NCBI GenBank assembly: GCA_019414055.1
Contig: DXMV01000014.1
Coordinates: forward strand, 237,304-301,303
DNA length: 64,000 bases
Source: Collinsella sp.
GTDB lineage: Bacteria; Actinomycetota; Coriobacteriia; Coriobacteriales; Coriobacteriaceae
Direction: 5' to 3'
Below, in pieces: positions 20,659-31,792 of the stretch; positions within the stretch are counted from its first letter, which is position 1; the number at the start of each line of letters is the position of its first letter. A model generated the notes under the pieces. It did no database searches and was not told the DNA's origin. It saw nothing but the letters and a program-made list of their open reading frames with translations. Made by a program: the position numbers and the translations under genes.

Positions 20659-23400
20659 TTACTCGTCTAGGAGATCTTCTGGCATATCGTTGCCGTCGCC
20701 TAGGTCGACTGGGGTTTCTTCGGGGGCAGAGCTGTCTTCTGCGGCTTCGCCTTCGGGCTTCTCCTTGGCGGCCGTCATGCGGGCTACGGCGCATACGCGG
20801 TCGTTATCGTCGACGGTCATCATCTTGACGCCCTGGGTGGCGCGACCGGTTTGGCTGATCTCGTCGGTCTTGACGCGAATGACCGTCGCGCCCTCCGTCA
20901 CGATGAACAGCTCATGCTGCGGGCCCACCGTCTTCATGGCTGCGAGGTTACCCTTGCGCTCGGTCATCTGGATGGTGTAGACACCCTGACCGCCGCGGTT
21001 CTGCTCCGGGTAATCCGAGACCGGCGTGCGTTTGCCGTAGCCGCGCTCGGTAATGACGAACAGGTCGCCGTTACCGTTGGTAATCTCCATACCAAGAACG
21101 CTCACGCCTTCCTTCATGCCAATGCCGCGAACGCCGCTGGTATCGCGACCGGTGGCGCGCACCTGGTCCTCGGGGAACATAATCGCCTTGCCCGCGGTGG
21201 TTGCCATGATGATCTTGTCGCCCTCGCGCACGCGACGTACAGCGAGCAGCGCGTCGTCGTCCCTCAGGTTGATGGCGATCAGGCCGTCGCGGCGGCTACG
21301 GTCGTAGGCGCTCATCACGGTCTTCTTGACCATGCCGCTCTTGGTGGCAAACATCAGGTACTCGTCGGCGGGGAACTCGCGGCAGCTGATGACGCTCGCG
21401 ATCTTCTCGCCCTCCTCGAAAGGCAGCAGGTTGACTATCGCGGTACCGCGCGCCTGGCGCGTGCCAACCGGCAGCTCGTGCACCTTCAGGCGATAGACCT
21501 TGCCCTTGCTCGAGAAGAACAGCACGTACTCGTGCGTGGATGCGATAAACATCTCGTCGATGACATCGTCTTCTTTGAGGTTGACGCCCGACACGCCCTT
21601 GCCGCCGCGCTTCTGGGCGCGATAGGCGGCCACCGGGATGCGCTTGACGTAGCCGGTATGGGTGATGGTCACGACCATGTCCTCGTCGGCAATCAGATCT
21701 TCGACATCCAGGTCCTTCTCGACATGGCTGATCTCGGTGCGGCGCTTGTCGCCGAACTTCTTGGAAATCTCGCGCATCTCTTCCTTGATGACGCCCAGGA
21801 TTTTCTCCTCGTGCGCCAACAGGTCCTCGTAGTAGGCGATGGCGCGGCGCAAGCCGTCCAGCTCTTCCTGAATCTTGTCGCGCTCCAGGCCGGTCAGGCG
21901 GCGCAGCTTCATCTCGAGGATGGCCGTGGTCTGCTCGGGCGTAAAGCCAAAGCGTTCGATCAGGCGGCTGCTGGCCTCGGAATCGGTCTGCGAGGAACGG
22001 ATGATGCTGATGACCTCGTCAATATGGTCAAGGGCCATCAGGTAGCCCTCGAGGATATGCGCGCGGGCCTGGGCCTTCTTGAGGTCAAAGCGGGTGCGGC
22101 GGGTGACGACGTCGACCTGGTGGTCGATATAGTGCTGCAGCATCTCGCGCAGGCTCAGGCATTTGGGAACGCCGTTGACAAGCGCCAAGTTGTTGGCACC
22201 AAAGGTCGTCTGCAGCGAGGTGTACTTGTACAGGTTGTTGAGCACGACCTGCGGAATGACGCCCTTCTTGAGCTCGATAACCAGGCGGATACCCTTCTGG
22301 TTGGACTCATCGCGCATATCCGAGATGCCCTCGATGCGCTTGTCGTTGACGAGCTGGGCGATCTTCTCCTGCAGGGTACCCTTGTTGACCATGTAGGGAA
22401 TCTCGGTAAAGACCAGGCGGCTACGGCCGGTCTTGGTGGACTCCACATGAGCCTTGGCGCGCACGGTAATGGAACCGCGGCCGGTCTCGTAGCTCTGCTT
22501 AATGCCGGCACTACCCATGATGATGGCACCGGTGGGGAAGTCCGGACCGGGCATGATCTGCATGAGCTCGTCGACGGTGGCGTCGGGATTATCAATCAGG
22601 TAGCAGGTGGCCTCGATCGCCTCGGTGAGGTTGTGCGGGGCGATGTTGGTGGCCATGCCGACGGCGATGCCCTGGCTACCGTTGACCAGCAGGTTGGGGA
22701 AACGCGCGGGCAGCGCCTGGGGCTCAGCGAGCGACTCGTCGTAGTTGGGCTGCCAGTCGACGGTGTCCTTCTGCAGGTCACGTAGGAGCTCCATGGCGGG
22801 CTTTGCCAGGCGGCTCTCGGTGTAACGCATGGCGGCGGCGCCGTCGCCGTCGATGTTGCCGAAGTTGCCGTGACCGTCGATGAGCGGCGTGCGCATGGAG
22901 AACCACTGTGCCAGGCGGACCATAGCCTCATAGACCGCGTAGTCACCGTGCGGATGGTACTTACCGATAACTTCGCCGACCGTCCAAGCGGACTTCTTGT
23001 GCGGACGGTTGGGGTAGATGCCGCTCTCGTTCATGGCGTACAGGATGCGACGGTGCACCGGCTTTAAGCCATCGCGCACGTCCGGCAGGGCGCGGGCGGT
23101 GATGACCGACATCGAGTACTCGATGAACGACTGCTTCATCTCGCGGCCGAACTCCGAAATCTGGAGCTGCCCACCGTTGATATCCTCGCCGGCCGAGGCG
23201 CCGCGGTCGACTTCGCCAAAGCTCTCCTCGAGCTCGGCGTCGTCGTCCTCTTCCTCATCATCATCGGCATCGGGGTTATAGGCATCCGGATCGCCGTCCT
23301 CGCCCTGCTCAGCGCGGGCAAGCAGGCGCTTCAGATCATCGGGCATACCAGCGTCGCCGGCCTCGTCCATACCCTCGTTATTGTTGATATCGTCTGCCAC
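20659..23400 (-). CDS. gyrA: DNA gyrase subunit A
   Basis: GyrA cuts and rejoins DNA in negative supercoiling. The catalytic tyrosine is Y193 in AMRYTES; the C-terminal beta-pinwheel carries the GyrA box QRGGKGVSG. The GTG start at 23400 has GAGGAGG upstream. It is 913 residues, because an acidic extension of about 75 residues ([16 protein letters not shown]) precedes the core [20 protein letters not shown]. In the quinolone-resistance region the sequence is [12 protein letters not shown]: the position of E. coli Ser83 is Tyr154 and that of Asp87 is Glu158. It follows gyrB after 156 bp that fold into a large hairpin. Confidence 0.98.
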   Translation of the reverse strand: MADDINNNEGMDEAGDAGMPDDLKRLLARAEQGEDGDPDAYNPDADDDEEEDDDAELEESFGEVDRGASAGEDINGGQLQISEFGREMKQSFIEYSMSVITARALPDVRDGLKPVHRRILYAMNESGIYPNRPHKKSAWTVGEVIGKYHPHGDYAVYEAMVRLAQWFSMRTPLIDGHGNFGNIDGDGAAAMRYTESRLAKPAMELLRDLQKDTVDWQPNYDESLAEPQALPARFPNLLVNGSQGIAVGMATNIAPHNLTEAIEATCYLIDNPDATVDELMQIMPGPDFPTGAIIMGSAGIKQSYETGRGSITVRAKAHVESTKTGRSRLVFTEIPYMVNKGTLQEKIAQLVNDKRIEGISDMRDESNQKGIRLVIELKKGVIPQVVLNNLYKYTSLQTTFGANNLALVNGVPKCLSLREMLQHYIDHQVDVVTRRTRFDLKKAQARAHILEGYLMALDHIDEVISIIRSSQTDSEASSRLIERFGFTPEQTTAILEMKLRRLTGLERDKIQEELDGLRRAIAYYEDLLAHEEKILGVIKEEMREISKKFGDKRRTEISHVEKDLDVEDLIADEDMVVTITHTGYVKRIPVAAYRAQKRGGKGVSGVNLKEDDVIDEMFIASTHEYVLFFSSKGKVYRLKVHELPVGTRQARGTAIVNLLPFEEGEKIASVISCREFPADEYLMFATKSGMVKKTVMSAYDRSRRDGLIAINLRDDDALLAVRRVREGDKIIMATTAGKAIMFPEDQVRATGRDTSGVRGIGMKEGVSVLGMEITNGNGDLFVITERGYGKRTPVSDYPEQNRGGQGVYTIQMTERKGNLAAMKTVGPQHELFIVTEGATVIRVKTDEISQTGRATQGVKMMTVDDNDRVCAVARMTAAKEKPEGEAAEDSSAPEETPVDLGDGNDMPEDLLDE

Positions 23401-23449
23401 GTTACCTCCTCATGGTTTGCGTGGTCCATTAATCATCCTGCCACGGAGA

Positions 23450-23550
23450 CGGCTTTTCCAGGTGCCGCAGATTCGCTCGAAAGAGGAGGGAAGCGTACTT
23501 GGGTACGCGACCGACGATTGAGGGCGAAGGTGCGGTGGCTGGGAAAGCCG
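23450..23550 (-). ncRNA. Structured 101-nt element in the gyrB-gyrA spacer
   Basis: Nested pairings: CGGCTTTTCCAG with CTGGGAAAGCCG (one mismatch), CCGCA with TGCGG, TTCGC with GCGAA, and an apical hairpin GCGTAC-TTGG-GTACGC. All fall in order within one long arm. It occupies most of the 156-bp spacer, so it would be transcribed in the gyrB-gyrA message. It could be a processing site, a regulatory leader of gyrA or a dispersed repeat; the sequence alone does not decide. Confidence 0.5.
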
Positions 23551-23556
23551 AACAGG

Positions 23557-25629
<2,073 letters not shown>

Positions 25630-25640
25630 TTATCGTAAAA

Positions 25641-25666
25641 AAATACCCTCGGGGACGAGGGTATTT
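25641..25666 (-). terminator. Terminator after the DciA-like gene
   Basis: AAATACCCTCG-TCCC-CGAGGGTATTT on the minus strand, followed by TTTTTA. It separates the dnaA-dnaN-recF group from gyrB. Confidence 0.88.
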
Positions 25667-25692
25667 GGCTCTACAAGGCCACCAGATGCGAT

Positions 25693-26256
25693 TTAAGGCT
25701 CTTTTTTGCCCTGCACGCCCTTGGCCCACTCGGCACTGGCTCTCATGGCGTTCTCGAGGGCCTCGCGCAGTTTTTGGTCCTCGATGGGTGCCACCTGGCG
25801 CTCGATCTCGGCACGCTCGGCACCGCTTAGGTCGGCATGCGGAGCCGGCGGACGCTCGGCCATGGCAGGGCGCAGGCGCTCTTTGGCGGCGGGCGGTGTG
25901 TGGCCGGGGGCGGTCGTCTTGAACACCAGCCCGTCGACGTGCGCGCCGGCGCGCTCCATGCGCGCGCGGATAATCTCGCGCAAAAGTGTCATCTCCTGCG
26001 TCCATGAGGGCGAATCGAGGTACACCAGCAGTTCGTTGGACTCGGGCAGGTAGCGCAGTCCCGTCACGTGGCGTCCCTCGCGCGTGCCCGAGCACACCGC
26101 ATTCCAGGCGCGATAGACCGCACGAGACTCCTCTGCAGCCTCCATCTGAGCGCGGCGCTCAGGTGTCGCGGACGCCAGGATGCGCTGACGCTCGGCATCC
26201 AAAAAGCCGCCAAAGGCCACCGTTCCGTTCTCGCGCTCGTAATTAGCACGTCTCAC
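25693..26256 (-). CDS. DUF721 / DciA-like protein
   Basis: A 187-residue DUF721 protein. The domain at about 45-115 (AWNAVCSGTREGRHVTGLRYLPESNELLVYLDSPSWTQEM split over two strands) resembles the KH-like core of DciA, which in many bacteria without DnaC helps load or activate DnaB. Location just after recF is typical of actinobacteria. It overlaps the recF 3' end by 14 bp, indicating translational coupling. The C-terminal half is Pro/Ala/Glu-rich and probably flexible. The DciA role is inferred from the family. Confidence 0.82.
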   Translation of the reverse strand: MRRANYERENGTVAFGGFLDAERQRILASATPERRAQMEAAEESRAVYRAWNAVCSGTREGRHVTGLRYLPESNELLVYLDSPSWTQEMTLLREIIRARMERAGAHVDGLVFKTTAPGHTPPAAKERLRPAMAERPPAPHADLSGAERAEIERQVAPIEDQKLREALENAMRASAEWAKGVQGKKEP

Positions 26257-27349
26257 CCATGCTCACCACCTTGGCTCGATCAAGCAGGTCATCGGTAAAA
26301 TACCCCAGATTGGTGGTGGTTATGACCGTCTGGATATCATCACCGATCAGCTGCAGAAAAGCGCCTCGGCGCCCGGCGTCGAGCTCGCTCATCACGTCGT
26401 CCAAAAGCAGCAGCGGCGCGGTGCCCAGGATATCGCGCGCCACGGCCACTTCTGCCACCTTCCAGGCAAGCACCAGCGTTCGCTGCTGGCCCTGGCTGGC
26501 AAATGAACGGGCCGATCGACCCGCGACGGAAAACTCGATCTCGTCGCGATGCGGGCCCACGAGCGTCACGCCGCGGCGGATCTCCTCGTCGGCGCGCTCA
26601 TCGAGCGCCGAGAGCATGTGCTCATACGCCCAGCCCCTGAGCTCGTCGCGATCCTCGGTGCGAGGCAGGCCGCCAAGTGTGGACACATAGGACACACCGG
26701 CGGGCTCGCCAGATGCCACGCGGCCATAGGCGTCGCGCACATGGCCCGACAGCCGCTCGAGCAGGGCCAGACGATGCACGAGCAGGGCCGAACCGGCGCG
26801 GGCGATAGATTCGTTCCAAGCGCCGAGCATCTCGCGGCAGCACCAGGTCTCCTTGAGCAGGGCATTGCGCTGGGTTACGCAGCGCCCGTAGGCACTAGCC
26901 AGATCGGCATAGCGCGCACTCAGCTGAACGCCAAAGTCATCAAGCGCGGTGCGGCGCACACTGGCACCGCGCTTGACCATATCCAGGTGGTCCGGGCAAA
27001 ACAGAACGCTCGGCAGCACCCCGCGCACGCCAGACGCAGCGCAGCGCTTGCCGTTGCGGCTAAACGAACGCTTGCCATCTTCCACGCTCAGACCCATGTC
27101 CAGCACGCGTCCATCACCTTCGAGCCTCAGCTCGACCTTGCATGAGCCCACGCCGTCGCGCACGAGCTCGGTTGCGGTCGGATGCCTAAACGAGGCGCCA
27201 CTCGTCAGCAGCTGCAGCGCCTCTATGAGGTTGGTCTTTCCCGCCGCATTGGGGCCTGCGAGCACCGTCACACCGTCGCTCAGGGCAAGGCGGTAACTGT
27301 CGAAGCTGCGATAGCGCGCAACGGAAAGATCACGTGCGAACATGGTCAT
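26243..27349 (-). CDS. recF: DNA replication and repair protein RecF
   Basis: RecF binds single/double-strand junctions and helps load RecA at gaps. It has the SMC-like ATPase parts: Walker A GPNAAGKTNLIEA, signature FASQGQQRTLVLAWK and Walker B PLLLLDDVMSELD. It is 368 residues, the usual size. It starts 8 nt after dnaN, so its ribosome-binding site would lie within the dnaN end, and none is strong; two in-frame ATGs (27349, 27343) are possible. It overlaps the following DUF721 gene by 14 bp. Confidence 0.97.
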   Translation of the reverse strand: MTMFARDLSVARYRSFDSYRLALSDGVTVLAGPNAAGKTNLIEALQLLTSGASFRHPTATELVRDGVGSCKVELRLEGDGRVLDMGLSVEDGKRSFSRNGKRCAASGVRGVLPSVLFCPDHLDMVKRGASVRRTALDDFGVQLSARYADLASAYGRCVTQRNALLKETWCCREMLGAWNESIARAGSALLVHRLALLERLSGHVRDAYGRVASGEPAGVSYVSTLGGLPRTEDRDELRGWAYEHMLSALDERADEEIRRGVTLVGPHRDEIEFSVAGRSARSFASQGQQRTLVLAWKVAEVAVARDILGTAPLLLLDDVMSELDAGRRGAFLQLIGDDIQTVITTTNLGYFTDDLLDRAKVVSMGETC

Positions 27350-27357
27350 GGGTAGTG

Positions 27358-28461
27358 CTAGATGCGTACCGGCATGACCAGGTACAGGTAGTTGATCTTG
27401 TCATAGGACTTGAAGATGCCAGCCTGCGAATAGCTCTTGAGCTCCAGCGTGATCTCCTTCTCCTTGGACAGGGCATTGAGGCAGCCAAAGATGTAGTGGT
27501 AGTTGAAGGCGATGGTGCCCGACTCGCCCTCGGCCTCGACATCGATCGTCTCCTGCGCCAGATCCTGGTCGTTGGAAATGGAGGACAGGCCCATCTGGCC
27601 GTTCTCGACGTCAATCTCAAACTTGACAGCGGGGTTGGCGCTCGCGATAACGGCCACACGCTTAAGGGCGGCGTTAAAGGCGGCCACGTCGATCTTGACG
27701 CTCGTCACGCACGAATCGGGGATGAGCTGCTTGTAATTGGGATATACGCCCTCGATGCGGCGCGACACGTAGGTGGTGTTGCCGGCCTCAAAGACAACCT
27801 GGGTGTCGGTGGCGCCGATCATGATGGTAGCCTGACTCGCCATGATGCTCAGCGCGTCGTTGAAGGCGTCGGCAGGCACGTTGAGCTCAAAGGAACCTTC
27901 GAGGGTCGAGGTCTCGACCTGCGTATCGCACACGGCCAGTCGGAAGGAGTCGGTCGCGACCAGGCGCACGGTGTTGTTCTCGACCTTCATGTGCACGCCA
28001 CCCAGGATGGGGCGGGCCTTGTCAGTCGAGGTGACGCGCCATACGCGACTTACCATTTCGGACAGAATATCAGTCGGTAGCTCGACGGCGCTCTCGATGG
28101 CGTATGCCGGGAACTCGGGAAAGTCGTTGGCATCGAGCGTGTTGAGGCGGAAAGAGCTCTTCTCGCAGCCAATCAAAACCTGACGCTCGGACAGCTCAAA
28201 GGTGACCGGTGCATCGGGAAGGGTCTTGGTGATGCTGGAGAGCATCTTACAGGGAATCACCATCTCGCCCTCCTCTTCGACATGAGCCGCGATGCGGTGA
28301 CGAATCGAGATGGTGTAGTTGGAGGTCTGGAATTCCAAGATGCCGTCTTGTGCCTTAACGAGCACGCCCGACAGAATGGGAAGGGTGGATGCCGAAGCGA
28401 CGCCTTTCATAACGACGCCGATGGCTTGCGTAAGCGAGCTCTGGCTGACGGTGAACTTCAT
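27358..28461 (-). CDS. dnaN: DNA polymerase III beta sliding clamp
   Basis: DnaN forms the ring clamp that tethers polymerase to DNA. The three repeated clamp domains are recognisable over 367 residues, beginning MKFTVSQSSLTQAIGVVMKGV and ending with YLVMPVRI, the conserved C-terminal element. AAAGG stands 8 nt before the ATG at 28461. It follows dnaA after a 238-bp spacer that contains part of oriC, and is followed closely by recF. Confidence 0.98.
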   Translation of the reverse strand: MKFTVSQSSLTQAIGVVMKGVASASTLPILSGVLVKAQDGILEFQTSNYTISIRHRIAAHVEEEGEMVIPCKMLSSITKTLPDAPVTFELSERQVLIGCEKSSFRLNTLDANDFPEFPAYAIESAVELPTDILSEMVSRVWRVTSTDKARPILGGVHMKVENNTVRLVATDSFRLAVCDTQVETSTLEGSFELNVPADAFNDALSIMASQATIMIGATDTQVVFEAGNTTYVSRRIEGVYPNYKQLIPDSCVTSVKIDVAAFNAALKRVAVIASANPAVKFEIDVENGQMGLSSISNDQDLAQETIDVEAEGESGTIAFNYHYIFGCLNALSKEKEITLELKSYSQAGIFKSYDKINYLYLVMPVRI

Positions 28462-28699
28462 CTTTTAATACCTTTCTATAGATATAAATATCTTAATAAT
28501 AGTAATAGTACTGACGAAACTGTTGATTACTCCTAAAAGTGCAGGTCAGCCCTAAAAAGAGAATCGACAGGAACCTGTGTGCAATCGGGTATGTTTTCCA
28601 CGTTCAAAACCTGCGCAAAACTTTTCATCACCGCGGCTCGAGTTTTCGACACCTTATAACCGCCGTTTCGACAAGTTTTCAACAGCTGTGTCAATTTAC
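28462..28699. other. oriC part 2: dnaA-dnaN spacer with DnaA boxes and AT-rich stretch
   Basis: It holds DnaA-box-like sites on the plus strand: GTTTTCCACG (28593), GTTTTCGACA (28642), CGTTTCGACA (28664) and GTTTTCAACA (28675). About 28480-28512 is a run of A/T with the triplets AATAGTAATAGTA, resembling the TAG-triplet DnaA-trio of B. subtilis, and so a candidate unwinding element. No canonical TTATCCACA is present. The motif TTTCGACAAGTTTTCAA is shared with the other spacer at 31857. Confidence 0.7.
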
Positions 28700-30424
28700 C
28701 TACGAGCGCAGTGTAATTTTATCGCGCAGCGACTTGAGGTCTTCGGTAACAGTCCGGTCTTCCTGAATCATCTTCTGAACCTTTTTATAGCTCGTACTGA
28801 CGGTCGAGTGGTTGCGGTTGCCAAACTCGGCGCCCACGGCCGTCGTCGTCATCTCGCACATCTCAATCGCCAGGTAGATAGCGATATGGCGCGCCTTGGC
28901 GATATTGGCGTTGCGGCGAGGCCCGATGAGTTCCTCGTGCGTCACACTGTATTGCTCCTCGATGACGGACTGGACCGTCTGCACATTGATCTTCTTGGCC
29001 GATGTGTCGAAGTACTGGTTGGCGATGGCGTCGATGTCGTCAAAGGTGAGCTCCCCGCCCTCGCGCTCGCGATCGCCCGCTTCGCCGGCACAACGCTCAC
29101 AAAAGCTCTCGAGCTCGCGAATGTTGGTGCCCGAGACCTCGGCCATGTGTTTAAAGTGCGCGTCGGTCAGATGTCCGCCGTCGCCCCCGTAGGCCGCCAG
29201 CAGCGAGTCGTTGCCCGCCTCGGGCGCGGCGGCGATCGTGTTCTCGTAATAACGCTGCAAAATCTTGTACTTCATCTCGTAGCTGGGCTCCGCCACCAGA
29301 CACAGCAGACCGGCATTAAAGCGACTGGTCAGGCGCTCGTCCATATTAAGGTCCTTGGGAGCGCGGTCGGCAGCGATCACGACCTTCTTGTTGTTGCGGA
29401 TAAATTCGTCCATCAACTGGAAGAAGTAATCCACGCTCGCGCGCTTGCCGATGATGTTCTGGATGTCATCGATGATAAGCACGTCGACGCCGTGGTACGC
29501 CTGCATAATGGGGGCGTTGCTCTTCTTTTGGCGGTCGAATTCCGTCATCAAGTCGTCCAGATATGCCTGCGAGTTGGCGTACTTCACCTTGATCTCGGGC
29601 GATTTCTCTGCCAGCTCATTTTTGATGGCGAGCAGCAGGTGTGTCTTGCCCAGCCCCGATTTGCCGTAGATGAACAGCGACGTGCAGGTACCGGGCGTGT
29701 CTGCGAGCATGGCGAATTTGAGCGCCGATCGGTAGGCAAGGCTGTTTTCCGGTCCGAAGACGAAGTTTTCAAATGTGAATTTCGAATTCGCTGCGAGGGG
29801 CGCTCCGTCCGCGTTTTTCTCGACTGCCGCCGGGGCCGCCGCCGAAGGTGCTGCCGGCGCTGCGGACGAACTCGTGCTTTTCGCCGGTGGCCTGCCATTC
29901 ATTTGGGTCATCATGCGGCGGAAATCGTCGGCGGACAACGTGTTTTTGATTGCAATGCCCGATTCCTCGCCGGGTGTCGCCTCGTGTGCGACGGGCATAT
30001 GCGTTGCGGTCGGGATGGGCGAGGGGGCTTGCTCTACCGCCGGTGCGAACGAAGCGGTCGGCTGCGGCGCCATGGTTTCACGGGAAACATCGTCGCGTCG
30101 AGGTCCGGGCACCGGCGTTGCCGCTGCGGTGGCGGTCGCTACCGGGTGAGTGTCCGGGGCTGTATTTGCCGAGGCGCCTTGCGGTGCCACGATATTGAGC
30201 GCAATCGGTGCAAAGGCGATTTCTTCTAGGTACGCCTCGATGGTCGGCTGATGCTTTTTGAGCTGAGCGATGGCAAAGCGTGAAGGGGCCTCAATCGTCA
30301 GAGTGTCCTCGGTTAAACTCACGGCGCGCGATTGTCCCAGCATATTGATGAGGCGTGCATCTTGGCCGTCGCGCTGACAAAAGGCGATGGCATCTCCCAG
30401 GATGATGCTTGCTTCCTCGTCCAC
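28700..30424 (-). CDS. dnaA: Chromosomal replication initiator DnaA
   Basis: DnaA binds origin boxes and opens oriC. Domain I is residues 1-80; a long Ala/Pro/Thr-rich domain II linker spans about 85-210; the AAA+ domain has Walker A GKSGLGKT (254-261) and Walker B VLIIDDIQ; domain IV ends the protein with RRNANIAKARHIAIYLA and GNRNHSTVSTSYKKV. The recognition helix usually reads RDHSTV; here the Asp is Asn. The start is the GTG at 30424 with GGGAG 6 nt upstream. At 574 residues it is longer than average because of the linker. It lies 15 nt after a GHKL-ATPase gene, so that gene heads its operon. Confidence 0.98.
   Translation of the reverse strand: MDEEASIILGDAIAFCQRDGQDARLINMLGQSRAVSLTEDTLTIEAPSRFAIAQLKKHQPTIEAYLEEIAFAPIALNIVAPQGASANTAPDTHPVATATAAATPVPGPRRDDVSRETMAPQPTASFAPAVEQAPSPIPTATHMPVAHEATPGEESGIAIKNTLSADDFRRMMTQMNGRPPAKSTSSSAAPAAPSAAAPAAVEKNADGAPLAANSKFTFENFVFGPENSLAYRSALKFAMLADTPGTCTSLFIYGKSGLGKTHLLLAIKNELAEKSPEIKVKYANSQAYLDDLMTEFDRQKKSNAPIMQAYHGVDVLIIDDIQNIIGKRASVDYFFQLMDEFIRNNKKVVIAADRAPKDLNMDERLTSRFNAGLLCLVAEPSYEMKYKILQRYYENTIAAAPEAGNDSLLAAYGGDGGHLTDAHFKHMAEVSGTNIRELESFCERCAGEAGDREREGGELTFDDIDAIANQYFDTSAKKINVQTVQSVIEEQYSVTHEELIGPRRNANIAKARHIAIYLAIEMCEMTTTAVGAEFGNRNHSTVSTSYKKVQKMIQEDRTVTEDLKSLRDKITLRS
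30074..30089 (-). promoter_or_regulatory. parS-like site inside dnaA
   Basis: The 16-mer GGTTTCACGGGAAACA matches TGTTTCACGTGAAACA at 14 of 16 positions. It lies in the domain II linker code, where sequence is otherwise free to drift. It may be a weak ParB site or chance. Confidence 0.3.
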
Positions 30425-30439
30425 TGTTTCTCCCGTTCC

Positions 30440-31792
30440 TTAACTTTGGGCTCGCACGCGAGCGCTGCCTATTTCGGTCAGATGATATTTCTGGCCATGT
30501 TTGATTACCAAGCCGGCTTGTGCCAAGTCGTTGAGCGTTCGCGACCACGTGGGCGCCGAGTTTCCAAACGCTCGTGCCAGGTCGGTTGCGCCACACTCTT
30601 GGTTTTGAGCCAGATAGCCCAGTGCCGCTTCGCCGCGCTCGCTCACAAATACGTCCTGCTGCGGCTGTGCATATTGATTCGCCGCATTAGGATACATCAT
30701 TTGAGCTGCTGGTTGTTGAGAACTCTGCATGGGCAGCAGCTGCTGTTGAAAACTTTGCGGCCACTGTTGATAAGGCTGCGGAGGCATCTGCTGGGCCCAT
30801 GGGTTGTACTGCGCCTGTGGCATCTGTTGGTATGACTGCTGGTATCCCAGCGGGTATTGCTGGGGGTATGCCTGTGCATATCCCGTTTGCGGCGCGTATT
30901 GAGCCGGATACCCTTGTGGGTTCGGTTGATAGGACATCTGCTGTGCAGTCGATGCACCCGCCATCTGCTGCAAGGTTCCCACATCCTGGCCCATCGCTTG
31001 CTTTACATCGGGTATGTTCTGCGGAATCGCGCCCGAGGGTGCCTGGGGCTCTTGCGTGGGGGCCATGCCAGGCTGCTGCATGGGGGCCATTTGCTGTTGC
31101 ACCTGTTGCATTGCTGCGGGTTGCTGCGTGAAGGCGCCCGGCATGGGATATGCCCGCTGCTCTGCTTCGGGTCGCACGGCTGCCCCGCGCCCGCCAGCAC
31201 GCTCGATTTCCTGCACGCGCTTGGGGTTCAGACTTACCGTCACGACGGTGCCGTTGCCCATGTTGTCCTCGATGGAGACGGCGCCGCCGGCGTTTTCCAA
31301 GTACTCCTGTACCATGGGAAACCCGGCTCCGGTGCCGCGGATATACCGTTTCATCTTGCTGTTTGCACTGGTTACGCCAAAATCGAAGGCACGCTCTTTG
31401 TCGTCGATGCCCGGGCCCTGATCGGCAAAGCGGATGGTATCGCCACCGTCGAGAATCGAGATGATGGGCTCTGCAAAATGCGCGTGGATAAAGTTTTCGA
31501 CAATCTCGCGGATAACCATCAGCGAGATGCGTCCTCCCTGCTCTTTCATGCACTGGTAGACGGTGTTGGTTGTCTCTTCCAGGTAGGTACGTACGTCTTG
31601 CGGTTCGATGACGATGACACGCGGTGTCGACAGCATGTCATCGTAGACCGCGATGCGCGCTGCATACATGGCCTTCGGTGCTTGTGCGGTGATTTGCTCA
31701 CCCTCGTTGCGTTCTTCGCGCACGCCGGTGATGTGCTCGTTGTCGGGTGCCGGATCACCGGAATCGACCATGGTGTAGAAGTCGTCAGACAT
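30440..31792 (-). CDS. GHKL ATPase fused to winged-helix domain, first gene of the dnaA operon
   Basis: A 450-residue protein of unknown role. Residues about 85-195 form a histidine-kinase-type (GHKL) ATPase: N-box REIVEN (95-100), G1 DQGPGID (124-130), G2 GTGAGFPMV (153-161) and GNGTVVTVSL (179-188). No phospho-acceptor histidine domain is seen. Residues about 205-375 are a low-complexity linker of Gln, Pro, Met, Tyr and Ala. Residues about 385-450 look like a winged helix-turn-helix (ERGEAALGYLAQNQECGATD, WSRTLNDLAQAGLVIKHGQ). It lies between oriC part 1 and dnaA, 15 nt before the dnaA start. An anti-sigma-like ATPase or a DNA-binding modulator of initiation are possible roles. Confidence 0.85.
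   Translation of the reverse strand: MSDDFYTMVDSGDPAPDNEHITGVREERNEGEQITAQAPKAMYAARIAVYDDMLSTPRVIVIEPQDVRTYLEETTNTVYQCMKEQGGRISLMVIREIVENFIHAHFAEPIISILDGGDTIRFADQGPGIDDKERAFDFGVTSANSKMKRYIRGTGAGFPMVQEYLENAGGAVSIEDNMGNGTVVTVSLNPKRVQEIERAGGRGAAVRPEAEQRAYPMPGAFTQQPAAMQQVQQQMAPMQQPGMAPTQEPQAPSGAIPQNIPDVKQAMGQDVGTLQQMAGASTAQQMSYQPNPQGYPAQYAPQTGYAQAYPQQYPLGYQQSYQQMPQAQYNPWAQQMPPQPYQQWPQSFQQQLLPMQSSQQPAAQMMYPNAANQYAQPQQDVFVSERGEAALGYLAQNQECGATDLARAFGNSAPTWSRTLNDLAQAGLVIKHGQKYHLTEIGSARVRAQS

Noticed and set aside
20321..20828. Open frames on both strands over the large palindrome, sharing the same short peptide
   Set aside because: The shared peptide arises from the inverted repeat; no start signal and no coding character.
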